A DNA stretch of 56,929 bases. Origin: an uncultured Erysipelotrichaceae bacterium. GTDB lineage: Bacteria > Bacillota_I > Bacilli_A > Erysipelotrichales > Erysipelotrichaceae. Below the pieces are notes generated by a model. The model was not told the DNA's origin. It ran no database searches and was given only the letters and a program-made list of their open reading frames with translations. Positions 25,029 through 34,015 of the stretch are shown here, piece by piece (positions within the stretch are counted from its first letter, which is position 1; each line of letters begins with the position of its first letter). Location: assembly GCA_949744505.1 (NCBI GenBank), contig CATJXY010000040.1:1-56929 (forward strand). The letters are read 5' to 3'. The position numbers and the translations under genes are program-made.

Positions 25029-26534
25029 CTATTTAGCAGCAACTACTTTTCCGGCTTTTCTGCCCCAGTGAATAGCTCCTAAAAGTGCTGTTCCTGATCC
25101 CGGATAGAAAGATCCAAGCCATCCGGCTGAAGCCATACCCGCAGCATAAAGTCCTTCGATTGCTTCGCCTTTACCATTCAATACTTCACAATCCAAATCA
25201 ATCAATACACCACCAATTGATCCCAAATTCATAAAGCCTTCTTCAAATGCATAGAACGGTCCTTCAATCGGATTTAATCCGGTTGCACGATCAAATTGTT
25301 TGTCTTTTCCACTCTCTGTAATATCACGATTCCATTGATCTAATGTCATCTGCAAATTATCCGCATCTACATCAATCTGTGCTGCCAATTCCGCCATTGT
25401 AGCACCCTTAAATGCTGTACCTGCTTCTACCATGCCATCTAATGTTGCTTGATCCATTCTTTCATTTGGTCCACAAACTGTATAACATGCATGATTTGTC
25501 TTAACCATTTCACGCCATAACTCTCTGGATGTCAATGCATAAGTTGTATCCTCACACATAAAACGACGTCCAAATTTATTAACAAAGAAGCATGGCATTA
25601 ACGGAGTCTGACGATTGATTCCGGCACTTGTTTTTCCTGTCAAATCGATTACTCCACCAAAATGAGATAATTGAGCTCCTACTTCAGCTGCCATTCTAAT
25701 TCCATCACCAGTATTAGATGGTGCGGCAACACAAACTGCGTGTTCATTATCATAATATTGATTTGGACTTAGTGCCCTACACATTTCTTGATTATGGTCA
25801 ATACTTGATGTTGCAATAATGACACCTTTATTCGCTTTAACATTGATTTCTTTATCACCTTGTTTTGCAACAACACCGACAACTTTACCATTTTCCGTAA
25901 TCAACTTTGTTGCTTCAGTTTCATAAACAAATTCAACACCACTTTGCTCAGCGACATCATGAACAGCCCCAAATACGCCCGCAGCACCGACATCTGTTCC
26001 ATGGATTCGATCGGCATACAAGCTTTCATCAGCCATTGGAACATGAGCAGATCCGGTTACATTTGTAAATTTCAACCCTAAGCTTTCCAACCATTCAATG
26101 TGAGATGCAGAATTATTAGTCATATCACGAACTAAATCTTCATGCAACATTCCTTCGCCTTCTTGTAAATAATAATCAGCATGCTTATCACCATTATCAT
26201 CTTGATATTCTGTCAACTCTTTTTGAACAGCCGTTCCGGATGCCTGAATGATTCCTCCTGATCTGACAGAAGTACCACCCCAGTTATTGGTTTTCTCTAA
26301 AATCATAGCTTTTGCCCCAGCTTGAGTTGCCTCATATCCGGCACACATTCCGGCACCACCCGCTCCTAGGATCAATACATCCGTTTCCATATCCCACTGA
26401 ACGGAAGGTGTATTCCCTTGATTTGCAGTTGAATTGTTTTCATTGCTGCAAGCGGCTAATACTCCACCGGCTGCAACCAATGCCCCTGAAGCAACAGCAC
26501 CTTTGATAAAATCTCTTCTTGATACTTTTTTCAA
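25029..26534 (-). CDS. Tat-exported FAD-dependent oxidoreductase (fumarate/urocanate reductase-like)
   Basis: The 501-residue protein has a twin-arginine signal SRRDFIK (residues 5-11), a hydrophobic stretch and a lipobox LAAC (Cys29), so it is probably exported folded and anchored as a lipoprotein. The FAD-binding GAGGAG motif is near residue 57, followed by EKTNNWGGTS. The C-terminal PGSGTALLGA segment belongs to the flavocytochrome c/KstD-like family. It has no FMN-binding or haem domain, so electrons must come from a partner. The true acceptor is unknown. Its promoter has MerR-type architecture and the MerR gene lies directly upstream. Confidence 0.85.
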   Translation of the reverse strand: MKKVSRRDFIKGAVASGALVAAGGVLAACSNENNSTANQGNTPSVQWDMETDVLILGAGGAGMCAGYEATQAGAKAMILEKTNNWGGTSVRSGGIIQASGTAVQKELTEYQDDNGDKHADYYLQEGEGMLHEDLVRDMTNNSASHIEWLESLGLKFTNVTGSAHVPMADESLYADRIHGTDVGAAGVFGAVHDVAEQSGVEFVYETEATKLITENGKVVGVVAKQGDKEINVKANKGVIIATSSIDHNQEMCRALSPNQYYDNEHAVCVAAPSNTGDGIRMAAEVGAQLSHFGGVIDLTGKTSAGINRQTPLMPCFFVNKFGRRFMCEDTTYALTSRELWREMVKTNHACYTVCGPNERMDQATLDGMVEAGTAFKGATMAELAAQIDVDADNLQMTLDQWNRDITESGKDKQFDRATGLNPIEGPFYAFEEGFMNLGSIGGVLIDLDCEVLNGKGEAIEGLYAAGMASAGWLGSFYPGSGTALLGAIHWGRKAGKVVAAK

Positions 26535-26577
26535 ATTCTTGTCCTCCTCGTGATATTATCAATAAATTCACAAAAGC

Positions 26578-26608
26578 ATTATAAACTGTTGAATTGTTCC
26601 TCAGTCAA
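26578..26608 (-). promoter_or_regulatory. MerR-type promoter with 19-bp spacer and internal dyad
   Basis: TTGACT (26603-26608) and TATAAT (26578-26583) are spaced by 19 bases on the minus strand, two more than optimal. This is the hallmark of promoters activated by MerR-family DNA distortion. A gapped dyad ACTG-N2-GAA-N3-TTC-N2-CAGT (26585-26605) lies over the spacer. The -35 overlaps the last codons of the merR gene. Confidence 0.8.
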
Positions 26609-27380
26609 CATCTTTTAGTTCAAATTGAGCAAAAACATCATATTTCAATTCATCTGTGCTGTAATTATTCAATAAAAGATACACTGTAAACTCTTCCTTC
26701 AGTAAAACTCCTTTCTCGTTCATAATGTGATTTGTCTGTTTTACTGCTTCTTGAAGATCTTCAAATCTTTGGATTTGGTAAGAACATAAACACTTCTTTT
26801 TCGGTGGATAATAAAGAATATCATTTGGAACAATCAATCCGAAATCTTTCACCCATTCTTCCTTAAGTGCCAATCCCAAATTAAATTTAGATTGGATAGA
26901 AAGATTTCCCTGTTCATCAATATTAATTTCAAATTCATTACTTGGAATCATTTTGTAAACTTCTTTTAAAACCGCATCTTCAATCTTATTCTGAGGAATG
27001 AAATAATATCCTTCTGTTTCTATTAAAATCGGTTTATTCAAATACATTTGATGAAATCGAACTGTATTCATAAAATGTTCTAAAAATACCTTTTTCATCT
27101 GTAACAGTTTGATTTCATCTTTCAAATGTTGTAATTGTCTGTCACAACATTCGAGCTTTTCATCATGATTTGCTTCTCTTGTCAAATATTTAATATCCTC
27201 ACTTTTAAACCCCAATCCAAGATAATATCGTATATGAGAGAGTGCCATAACATCTTTGAACGAATAAGCACGATATTGATTATCCAAAATCTTCGGATCA
27301 AGCAGACCCATACGAATATAATAGTTTAAACTTGTGCGATCAATTTCAAATTTCTTTGATAATTCTCCTGTTTTTAACAT
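26601..27380 (-). CDS. MerR-family transcriptional activator with long effector domain
   Basis: The 259-residue protein has an N-terminal MerR winged helix (LKTGELSKKFEIDRTSLNYYIRMGLL, AYSFKDVMALSHIRYYLGLGF), a coiled-coil helix (about residues 75-105) and a C-terminal domain of about 150 residues resembling GyrI-like effector-binding modules. The domain includes a KKKCLCS segment. It directly precedes the exported flavin reductase and its end overlaps the -35 of that gene's promoter. Activation of the reductase by a small-molecule substrate is the simplest reading. Confidence 0.9.
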   Translation of the reverse strand: MLKTGELSKKFEIDRTSLNYYIRMGLLDPKILDNQYRAYSFKDVMALSHIRYYLGLGFKSEDIKYLTREANHDEKLECCDRQLQHLKDEIKLLQMKKVFLEHFMNTVRFHQMYLNKPILIETEGYYFIPQNKIEDAVLKEVYKMIPSNEFEINIDEQGNLSIQSKFNLGLALKEEWVKDFGLIVPNDILYYPPKKKCLCSYQIQRFEDLQEAVKQTNHIMNEKGVLLKEEFTVYLLLNNYSTDELKYDVFAQFELKDVD

Positions 27381-27510
27381 TTTATGGTTATACCCAAAAT
27401 TTATAACTCGTTATTTATAAATTTCTTTTACTCCTTTCTTTTATATTTTTTAGCATATCATAATTTAACTTGTTTGCAAGACGATTCAACCTCATTTCCA
27501 ATAATAAAAA

Positions 27511-27537
27511 AACCTCTGTTTATCACACACAGAGGTT
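27511..27537 (-). terminator. Terminator downstream of the TagO/WecA-like gene
   Basis: On the minus strand AACCTCTGT pairs with ACAGAGGTT around a 9-base loop, followed by a run of six T. It starts 19 bases after the stop codon. Confidence 0.9.
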
Positions 27538-27555
27538 AATTATTCCCATCTAATT

Positions 27556-28641
27556 TTATTTCTTTTCAATTTTTTTATGAGTTATCTTTTCAATCATTGA
27601 TAAAAGCGGACGATATTTTGAATTAAGCATGCCCGTATATTCCACAAATAAATCATAGATCAGAAGCAAACATCCCAACATGATCAAGCCGCCGATTTCA
27701 TCAAAGAAGCTCACGACAGCGCAAATTCCGAACAGCAATGCAACCACATAAATTGCCAATACCGTATTGCGATGCCCCAATCCCATTTTAAACATCAATA
27801 CATGATGGAGATGACTTCGATCGGCATCCGTCATTTTATGTCCGCTTAACTTTCTTCTCAGCATTGCAACTAATGTATCAGATATAGGAACAAATAAAAT
27901 GATTACCGGAAATCCCAATGTAATAAATGTAGTCGTCTTAAATCCTAATAAAGATAAACAGGCAATTGTATATCCCAAAAATAAAGCGCCGCAATCTCCC
28001 ATAAATATAGAAGCCGGATGAAAATTGAATATCAAAAAGCCCAAAATAGCTCCCATTAAAATCAAACAAATAATACAAATATACTTTAACCCCATCAGAT
28101 ATCCGATAAATCCTATCGTTGTAAGTGTAATAAAACTGACACCACTGGAAAGTCCATCCAATCCATCAATCAAATTAATCGCATTGGTTACTCCGACGAT
28201 CCATACAAAAGAAACGAGCATCGAAATAAATCCCATATTCAAACTTATATTAAATACAGAAATTCCACTTAATGTAATCTGACCGTAAAAAATCGCAACT
28301 AAGGCACTTACTGCCTGAAAACACAATTTTGCAAGTGGCGAAAGATCTAACATATCATCGATCAAACCACCCATAAAAACAATACTGCCACCAATCAAAA
28401 TTGCATTGATCGTCCTATCTGCATCCAAAAAATGAATCATGGCAAGCATAAAAGCCACATAAATAGCAAGGCCTCCTATGCGTACAATTTTACCATGATG
28501 TACAGTACGAGCATTTTCCTGTGCATATATCCCCAAATTCAATCCTATTTTTTTAGTAATCGGTACAAAAATCAAAGAAAGAATAAAAGGATAAATAAAA
28601 TAAGAAAAAGCCGTTGTAATTTGATGCAGTGTTAAATCCAT
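27556..28641 (-). CDS. Undecaprenyl-phosphate N-acetylglucosaminyl 1-phosphate transferase (TagO/WecA/MraY family)
   Basis: The 361-residue polytopic membrane enzyme transfers a sugar-1-phosphate to undecaprenyl phosphate, the first step of teichoic acid or other glycopolymer synthesis. Family motifs are LIDDMLDL (near residue 93), NLIDGLDGLSSG (near 158), FMGDCGALFLG (near 215) and the HLHH histidines (near 280). The ATG at 28641 follows GGGGA; a TTG four codons upstream is less likely. It follows the mreB-like gene by 15 bases and shares its operon. The C-terminal extension is short. Confidence 0.93.
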   Translation of the reverse strand: MDLTLHQITTAFSYFIYPFILSLIFVPITKKIGLNLGIYAQENARTVHHGKIVRIGGLAIYVAFMLAMIHFLDADRTINAILIGGSIVFMGGLIDDMLDLSPLAKLCFQAVSALVAIFYGQITLSGISVFNISLNMGFISMLVSFVWIVGVTNAINLIDGLDGLSSGVSFITLTTIGFIGYLMGLKYICIICLILMGAILGFLIFNFHPASIFMGDCGALFLGYTIACLSLLGFKTTTFITLGFPVIILFVPISDTLVAMLRRKLSGHKMTDADRSHLHHVLMFKMGLGHRNTVLAIYVVALLFGICAVVSFFDEIGGLIMLGCLLLIYDLFVEYTGMLNSKYRPLLSMIEKITHKKIEKK

Positions 28642-28656
28642 AAAAATCCCCAATCA

Positions 28657-29646
28657 TTATTTTGCAAGATGCAAATTTTCAAGCATAATTCCTGTTCCTT
28701 CCGCCACACAGAATAATGCATTCTCCGCAACAGAAACAGGAACATTTAATTCATTAATCAAAAGCTGGTCTAATCCTTTCAAAAGAGCTCCTCCGCCGGT
28801 GATTACAAGCCCTCTTGTGAAAATATCCGCTGAAAGTTCAGGTGGTGTCTGTTCCAAAACCGTACGACAGGCACGAACTATATCTTGCATACTTTCACGA
28901 ATTGCCAATTCTATTTCTTCCGCATTAATCGTAATTGTATGTGGTAACCCACTTACCAAATCACGACCACAAACATCCATTGTTTGAGACGGATCCGGAT
29001 TGTAAGCTGAACCGATTTTGATTTTGATATCTTCCGCAGTTCGATCTCCTATTAACAATTTATAGTTATCTTTAACATATTTGATGATATCTCGATCAAT
29101 TTTATCTCCGGCAATTTTTAGTGACATGCTCGTTACAATTTCACCCAGAGAAAGGATTGCCACATCTGTTGTTCCACCACCGATATCCAATACCATGCTT
29201 CCCGCCGGCTTGGAAATATCCAACCCTGCTCCGATAGCGGCCACTTTCGGCTCTTCTTCAATATAAACCCTTTTTGCACCGCATCGATAAGCAGCATCAC
29301 GAATCGCATTTCTTTCAACTGACGTAATATTGCTAGGACAACAAATTAAAATAGTCGGTCGAGAAAAAATTCCTTTCAATCTTAATTCACGAATAAAATG
29401 TTGAAGCATAATTTCAGTCACTTCAAAATCTGCAATGACACCATCCTTTAAAGGGCGTATTGCCATAACTCTGCCGGGTGTTCTTCCTAACATATCCTTG
29501 GCGTCCTGTCCAACTGCCAAGCATCTCTTTGTTTCGGCATCTAAAGCAACCACTGATGGTTCATCTAAAACAATTCCCTCACCTTTAACATATATTAAAA
29601 CATTTGCAGTACCTAAGTCAATTCCAACTTCTTTAGAAAATAACAT
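28657..29646 (-). CDS. mreB: Rod shape-determining protein MreB/Mbl
   Basis: The 329-residue bacterial actin has the phosphate 1 motif GIDLGTANVL (residues 8-17), DIGGGTTDVA (near 160) and ITGGGALLKG (near 285). It organises lateral wall synthesis at the membrane. Position downstream of a SpoIIQ-like gene matches the mbl locus of Bacillus, so mbl is the alternative name. Co-transcription with the TagO/WecA homologue ties wall polymer synthesis to cell shape. Confidence 0.96.
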   Translation of the reverse strand: MLFSKEVGIDLGTANVLIYVKGEGIVLDEPSVVALDAETKRCLAVGQDAKDMLGRTPGRVMAIRPLKDGVIADFEVTEIMLQHFIRELRLKGIFSRPTILICCPSNITSVERNAIRDAAYRCGAKRVYIEEEPKVAAIGAGLDISKPAGSMVLDIGGGTTDVAILSLGEIVTSMSLKIAGDKIDRDIIKYVKDNYKLLIGDRTAEDIKIKIGSAYNPDPSQTMDVCGRDLVSGLPHTITINAEEIELAIRESMQDIVRACRTVLEQTPPELSADIFTRGLVITGGGALLKGLDQLLINELNVPVSVAENALFCVAEGTGIMLENLHLAK

Positions 29647-29739
29647 GTGTGTACCTCCGTGTTCACATGAAAATATTATACTCTACTTCCAATTTTTTTT
29701 AAACCAAAACCGCATAGAAAACAAAAATAGCACAAGCCG

Positions 29740-30369
29740 TTATTCGATTTGTGCCAGAGTCTTAGAAAATATTGTTTCAGGATCAATCAACTTCTGTTCT
29801 TTCATCACGACAAGATGAAGATGAACTCCCAATTTAGAATCATAAATGTTTTCACCGGCAGTTGCAATAACTTCTTTTTGCATGATGTTATCTCCTACTG
29901 AAACTTGAATATCGGAAAGACTTTGATAAGTAATCAGGCAGTCATCACTTTGAATACTAACCGTTTTTCCAAGCAATGCATCTTCTCTTACCTCAGCTAC
30001 AACACCCGAAAATATAGCTGTAACCTCAAATCGTTCGTTTTCAAATGTATAATCCGCACCTTGATTCGGTCGGTAAACACCTTCAAATTCAACAACAGCA
30101 TTGCTTAATTGTTCTTCACTTTTATTAACATCAAAGTATTCTCTTGCCAATACAGCCTCCACAGCATAAGGTCGAACAGCCTTTTCTTCTTGAACAATTT
30201 CAGGTGGAATCGTCAAGATAAAGGGAACCTTATCTGTTTTTGCGACCGGAACATCTTCTTGCGGAGTTGGTGTATTCAATAACACCACACTTGCAATCAC
30301 CAAAAAAGCACATCCGGCTACAATTGCCACAGCTTTTCTTTTAAAACTCTTTTCGTTATAAACATACAT
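29740..30369 (-). CDS. SpoIIQ-like degenerate M23 (LytM) peptidase domain protein
   Basis: The 209-residue protein has a single N-terminal transmembrane helix (about residues 14-32), a linker and a LytM domain. The first zinc histidine is replaced: the region reads RPNQGADY where active enzymes have HxGxD, while the second motif HLHL is kept. SpoIIQ, the forespore partner of SpoIIIAH in engulfment, shows this kind of loss in Bacillus. The ATG at 30369 has AGGTGAGG upstream. Location between a sigma factor and mreB/mbl matches the spoIID-spoIIQ-mbl region. Confidence 0.8.
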   Translation of the reverse strand: MYVYNEKSFKRKAVAIVAGCAFLVIASVVLLNTPTPQEDVPVAKTDKVPFILTIPPEIVQEEKAVRPYAVEAVLAREYFDVNKSEEQLSNAVVEFEGVYRPNQGADYTFENERFEVTAIFSGVVAEVREDALLGKTVSIQSDDCLITYQSLSDIQVSVGDNIMQKEVIATAGENIYDSKLGVHLHLVVMKEQKLIDPETIFSKTLAQIE

Positions 30370-30427
30370 ATGCCTCACCTCAGTGGATATTATGGGCACT
30401 TGTTTCTCTTTTAAACCTGCTAATCCT

Positions 30428-30631
30428 TTATCTTTTTATCGCCAAAAGAAAATTGCCAGCCAAATAAGCCAAACCCATGGCACACATCAACCACAGCATC
30501 CAACTTTGTCCGCTTTTAGATGGTTTTAAGAACTTTTTAAAATCAAGGGCACTCATCCCATACAATGCAAAGGCAAAACAAATCAAATAAACAAAAAGAT
30601 CGACCCAATAGTTTCTCATCATATTCATCAC
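30428..30631 (-). CDS. Small DUF1146 (YwzB-like) membrane protein
   Basis: The 67-residue protein has two hydrophobic segments (about residues 10-29 and 44-62) separated by a short basic loop LDFKKFLKPSKSGQS. Size, loop and location resemble the DUF1146/YwzB family found near spoIID/spoIIQ in Firmicutes. The start overlaps the sigma-factor stop codon by 4 bases (ATGA), which indicates translational coupling. Function is unknown. Confidence 0.65.
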   Translation of the reverse strand: MMNMMRNYWVDLFVYLICFAFALYGMSALDFKKFLKPSKSGQSWMLWLMCAMGLAYLAGNFLLAIKR

Positions 30632-31428
30632 CTATTTTTAATTATAATGCCTTTTTCAAAAAAAAGCTTTAATTTCTTGATCGCTTGAATTTCAATTTGC
30701 CGAATTCTCTCCTTACAAAGCCCCATTTGATCCGCTATCTTTTGTAATGTCATCTGCTCGTTTCCAAAAACTCCATAATGATATAAAATAACCTTTCTTT
30801 CTCTTTCATTCAAAAGAAAAAGATATTGCCTTAAATATTCAACCATTTGTTTTTGAATAATTTCATCATGTAAATTTTCCTTAAATTCCTCTTTATATAA
30901 TCCTTTTTTAAAATCATTTTCTTCATAGATCATACAATCATAAGCAATCTTTTGAAGTTCACGAATTTCATTTAAAGAAATCTGCATCTTTTCAGCCAAT
31001 TCTTCCTCTTTGACATCTCGATTCCATTTTTGCATTAATTTTTGCCTTTCAGAGTTCATTCGTAAAATCATGATCCATTTATTTTTATTAATAGAAATAC
31101 GGGGTTTCACACGAAACAAATAATGTTGAATAGATTGTTTTATCCACCAAGAAGCATACGTAGAAAAAGAATATCCCAATTTCGGATCAAATCGATCAAT
31201 TGCTTTCATCAATCCTAAATTCCCTTCCTGTATCAAATCACTCAACTCTTCAATCCCCTTATATTTTTTCACAAGAAAAACAACTAACCCTTGATTCGCA
31301 AGAATCAATTTTTCCCTTGCTTCTTTGCATCCGCTTTGTGCCAAAACAAATAATTCTTGATCATTCCCTTTATCCGTATAATTAACTACCTCATTTTCTA
31401 TGCCTTGTATCAAATTATTTTCACCCAT
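30628..31428 (-). CDS. Sigma-70 family RNA polymerase sigma factor
   Basis: The 266-residue sigma factor has region 2 (LSDLIQEGNLGLMKAIDRFD, FSTYASWWIKQSIQ at about 62-107), region 3 and region 4 with the helix-turn-helix TLQKIADQMGLCKERIRQIE (about 230-249). Region 1.1 is missing, so it is an alternative factor rather than RpoD. FSTYASWWI is close to the primary sigma -10 recognition helix, unlike sigma-F/G. Its specific regulon is unknown. It is coupled to the DUF1146 gene and lies just upstream of spoIIQ-like and mreB. Confidence 0.88.
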   Translation of the reverse strand: MGENNLIQGIENEVVNYTDKGNDQELFVLAQSGCKEAREKLILANQGLVVFLVKKYKGIEELSDLIQEGNLGLMKAIDRFDPKLGYSFSTYASWWIKQSIQHYLFRVKPRISINKNKWIMILRMNSERQKLMQKWNRDVKEEELAEKMQISLNEIRELQKIAYDCMIYEENDFKKGLYKEEFKENLHDEIIQKQMVEYLRQYLFLLNERERKVILYHYGVFGNEQMTLQKIADQMGLCKERIRQIEIQAIKKLKLFFEKGIIIKNR

Positions 31429-31528
31429 TCTAAAAATATGTCAACATGTTAAATTTTATCCATAATCTCTCTTTACCTATTCTTACATAAAACTGTATAA
31501 TATAAGAAATCAGAAGGGAAAATATTAT

Positions 31529-32323
31529 ATGGACACAATAAAATGCCTTGTTTTTGATATAGACGGAACTCTTGTTGCACGAGGAAAATCCGAAATGGAA
31601 AAAAGTACAAAGGAAGCAATCACAATAGCTCAAAAAAATGGATTAAAAACAATTATCGCAACCGGAAGATCTTATTATTATATTCATAAAGATGTTTTAG
31701 ATATTAAATTTGATTATTATGCCACAATCAATGGATCTTGCCTTACAGATAAAAACGGAACCATTCTCATTGCTCATACTATGAATAAAGAAACAATTTT
31801 AAAATGTATTGAATCCGCAAAGAAATATCATGTGGCTATCGCTTTTAAATATGCCGATCATATCCGTACCGCTGCATATCATGATTACTTTATTAAAAAT
31901 TTTGTAATTTCGGATGGAATAGATCGTAAAGTGATGGATTATACAACTGATTTTCAATCAAAACTTGATCGTCTTCCATTAGGATGTTTTGTTATCGGAG
32001 AAGCCGAAAATATCGAAAAGGTAGCAAACGAGAATAAAACTCTCCATTTTAAAAGAGCTGTCGGTATCGGTTATGATGTCTATGACTCTTCATTAGGAAA
32101 AACCGCAACTATCGAAGCGGCATTAAATAGAATGAATTTAACTTGGGATAATGTCATGGCTTTCGGTGATGCCGGGAATGATGCTACGATGTTAAAAAAG
32201 GCAAAAATCGGTGTAGCAATGGGTCAAGGAAATAGTGAGGCAAAAGAAGCTGCCGATTATATCACAACCGCTGTGACAGAAGACGGTATAATGAATGCAT
32301 TAAAACATTTCAATCTCATCTAA
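31529..32323 (+). CDS. HAD-superfamily (Cof-type, IIB) phosphatase
   Basis: The 264-residue enzyme has HAD motif I DIDGTLV (near residue 10), motif II in TGRS (near 45) and motif IV FGDAGNDATML (about 213-223), with the type IIB cap between. Such proteins dephosphorylate sugar phosphates or cofactors such as FMN and PLP. It starts with GAAGGGAAA before the ATG and is divergent from the sigma-factor gene. The substrate cannot be assigned. Confidence 0.92.
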   Translation: MDTIKCLVFDIDGTLVARGKSEMEKSTKEAITIAQKNGLKTIIATGRSYYYIHKDVLDIKFDYYATINGSCLTDKNGTILIAHTMNKETILKCIESAKKYHVAIAFKYADHIRTAAYHDYFIKNFVISDGIDRKVMDYTTDFQSKLDRLPLGCFVIGEAENIEKVANENKTLHFKRAVGIGYDVYDSSLGKTATIEAALNRMNLTWDNVMAFGDAGNDATMLKKAKIGVAMGQGNSEAKEAADYITTAVTEDGIMNALKHFNLI

Positions 32324-32378
32324 TTACGCAGAATAGACAAAAAGGGCTTGAGCATACTATCTTTGAAAGGAGATTTTT

Positions 32379-33086
32379 ATGTTCAAGCATAATAAAAAAT
32401 TATTAAGAGATGTTAAAGTTGAAAAACCAAATCCACAATATGCTGTCTTAATGCAAGAACAGCTTGGTGGATGCAATGGCGAAGTCAAAGCCGCCATGCA
32501 GTATATTTCCCAAAGCTTCCGTGCCCAAGATCCCGGAATCAAAGATTTACTTTTGGATATCGGAGCAGAAGAGCTATCACACATGGAAATGGTAGCACAA
32601 ACGATCAATTTGTTAAACGGTCACGAAGTCGATTACACTCAAGTAAAAGCCGGAGAATTAGAAACAATGGTTACTTTTGGATTAAATCCTGCATTAGTCA
32701 ACTCCAGTGGAAATCCATGGACAGCAGATTATGTGACTGTAACCGGAGATCTTGCTGCCGACTTGCTTGCGGATATTGCATCTGAACAGCGTGCTAAAGT
32801 CGTCTATGAATATCTTTATCGGCAGATTGACGACAAATATGTCAAAGAAACAATCTTTTTCTTACTGGAAAGAGAAGAAGCACATAATGCCCTGTTATGT
32901 GAAGCTTTGAATAAATATACACAAGAAGAAGGAAGTAATATCAATTTTGGTGTCAGTGAAGACAGTCGTTTATATTTTGACTTATCTAAACCGGGAAGAT
33001 TCTTTGATAATCCGGATCCAAAGGCTCCAAAGTTTGAAAATGCAAAAGAAAAATCTTGCTGTAACAAAAAGAAAAAAAATAAATAA
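32379..33086 (+). CDS. Manganese catalase family protein (CotJC-like)
   Basis: The 235-residue protein has the ferritin-like di-manganese ligands: E35, E65 and H68 (EELSH), E136 (SEQRAK) and H169 (EREEAH). Such proteins either disproportionate hydrogen peroxide or act as the spore-coat component CotJC. The lysine/cysteine-rich tail (SCCNKKKKNK) is unusual. It follows the HAD gene by 55 bases with AAAGGAGA before the start. No cotJA/cotJB genes are adjacent, so catalase and coat roles both remain open. Confidence 0.9.
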   Translation: MFKHNKKLLRDVKVEKPNPQYAVLMQEQLGGCNGEVKAAMQYISQSFRAQDPGIKDLLLDIGAEELSHMEMVAQTINLLNGHEVDYTQVKAGELETMVTFGLNPALVNSSGNPWTADYVTVTGDLAADLLADIASEQRAKVVYEYLYRQIDDKYVKETIFFLLEREEAHNALLCEALNKYTQEEGSNINFGVSEDSRLYFDLSKPGRFFDNPDPKAPKFENAKEKSCCNKKKKNK

Positions 33087-33111
33087 AACTTGTCTGAACA
33101 AGACAAGTTTT
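33086..33111. terminator. Terminator between the convergent catalase and EamA genes
   Basis: AAAACTTGTCT and AGACAAGTTTT form an 11-bp stem with a 4-base loop. T-rich on both sides, it serves both genes. Confidence 0.9.
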
Positions 33112-33118
33112 TATTTCT

Positions 33119-33994
33119 TTAAGAAGACTTTACTTTATTTCCTTGCATATGAATCATCACTGCTGCTAAGATTAAAATACATCCTAAAATTTTCAAATAA
33201 GAAAAAGATTCACAGAGAATTAAAATTCCCACAAAAACACTTGTAACCGGTTCAAATAAAGAAAGTAAAGAGGCAGATTGAGAACCCAAAAAGCCAATTC
33301 CGATTTGAAGTAATGTTACTGCCAAAACCTGACAGATTATTGCATTCATCAAAAGTAAAAAGAATAATTCTATAGAATCCGGAATAAACAATGTTTTTGT
33401 CATCATTCCCAAGATAAAAAAGCCAAGACAGGCAATAACCGCCACCCAAAAAGATAATACAAACGTCGGAATTCTTTTCAAATTAAACTTATCAATACCT
33501 AAAAAGTAACATGCATATGTAAATCCGGAAAGAATCGCAAAGAAAACACCGGTACTGTTTGATAAATTCCCCATATCCATAAACATACTTACACCACTTA
33601 CTGCTAAAACCAAGGATATTATCTTCAGCCATCCCAGTTTTTCTTTATATATGATCACACACATCAATGTTACAAACATCGGATGCATAAAATGAAGTGT
33701 TGAAGCCGTTCCCATATCTATATAACTATACGCCAAATTTAAAAATAAAGTAGTCAATGTACTTCCCAAAAGACCTACTAAAATCACATTCTTTCTTAAG
33801 GGTTTATCAATTGTCAAATTTTCATGCTTGTTAATTGCCATTCCATATAAAAACGGAAGTGAAAAAAGACAACGATAAAAGCTTAATCCAATCGCATGAA
33901 CTCCATGCGCATAAACCATTTTTGTCACTAAAGGTGCAATTCCATATAAAATTGCAGAAATCACACAAAAAAATATCCCCTTTTTATTCATCAC
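33119..33994 (-). CDS. EamA/DMT-family transporter
   Basis: The 291-residue protein has ten hydrophobic segments arranged as two five-helix EamA repeats. The repeats carry LGSTLTTLFLNLAY-like and HPMFVTLMCVIIYKEKL, and later LLSLFEPVTSVFVGILILCE, the signature of drug/metabolite exporters. Substrate is unknown. It is transcribed towards the catalase gene, and its start is 20 bases from the GntR gene's stop, so it may be co-transcribed with the GntR gene. Confidence 0.9.
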   Translation of the reverse strand: MMNKKGIFFCVISAILYGIAPLVTKMVYAHGVHAIGLSFYRCLFSLPFLYGMAINKHENLTIDKPLRKNVILVGLLGSTLTTLFLNLAYSYIDMGTASTLHFMHPMFVTLMCVIIYKEKLGWLKIISLVLAVSGVSMFMDMGNLSNSTGVFFAILSGFTYACYFLGIDKFNLKRIPTFVLSFWVAVIACLGFFILGMMTKTLFIPDSIELFFLLLMNAIICQVLAVTLLQIGIGFLGSQSASLLSLFEPVTSVFVGILILCESFSYLKILGCILILAAVMIHMQGNKVKSS

Positions 33995-34015
33995 TATTCT
34001 CTTTTCTCTCTCAAT

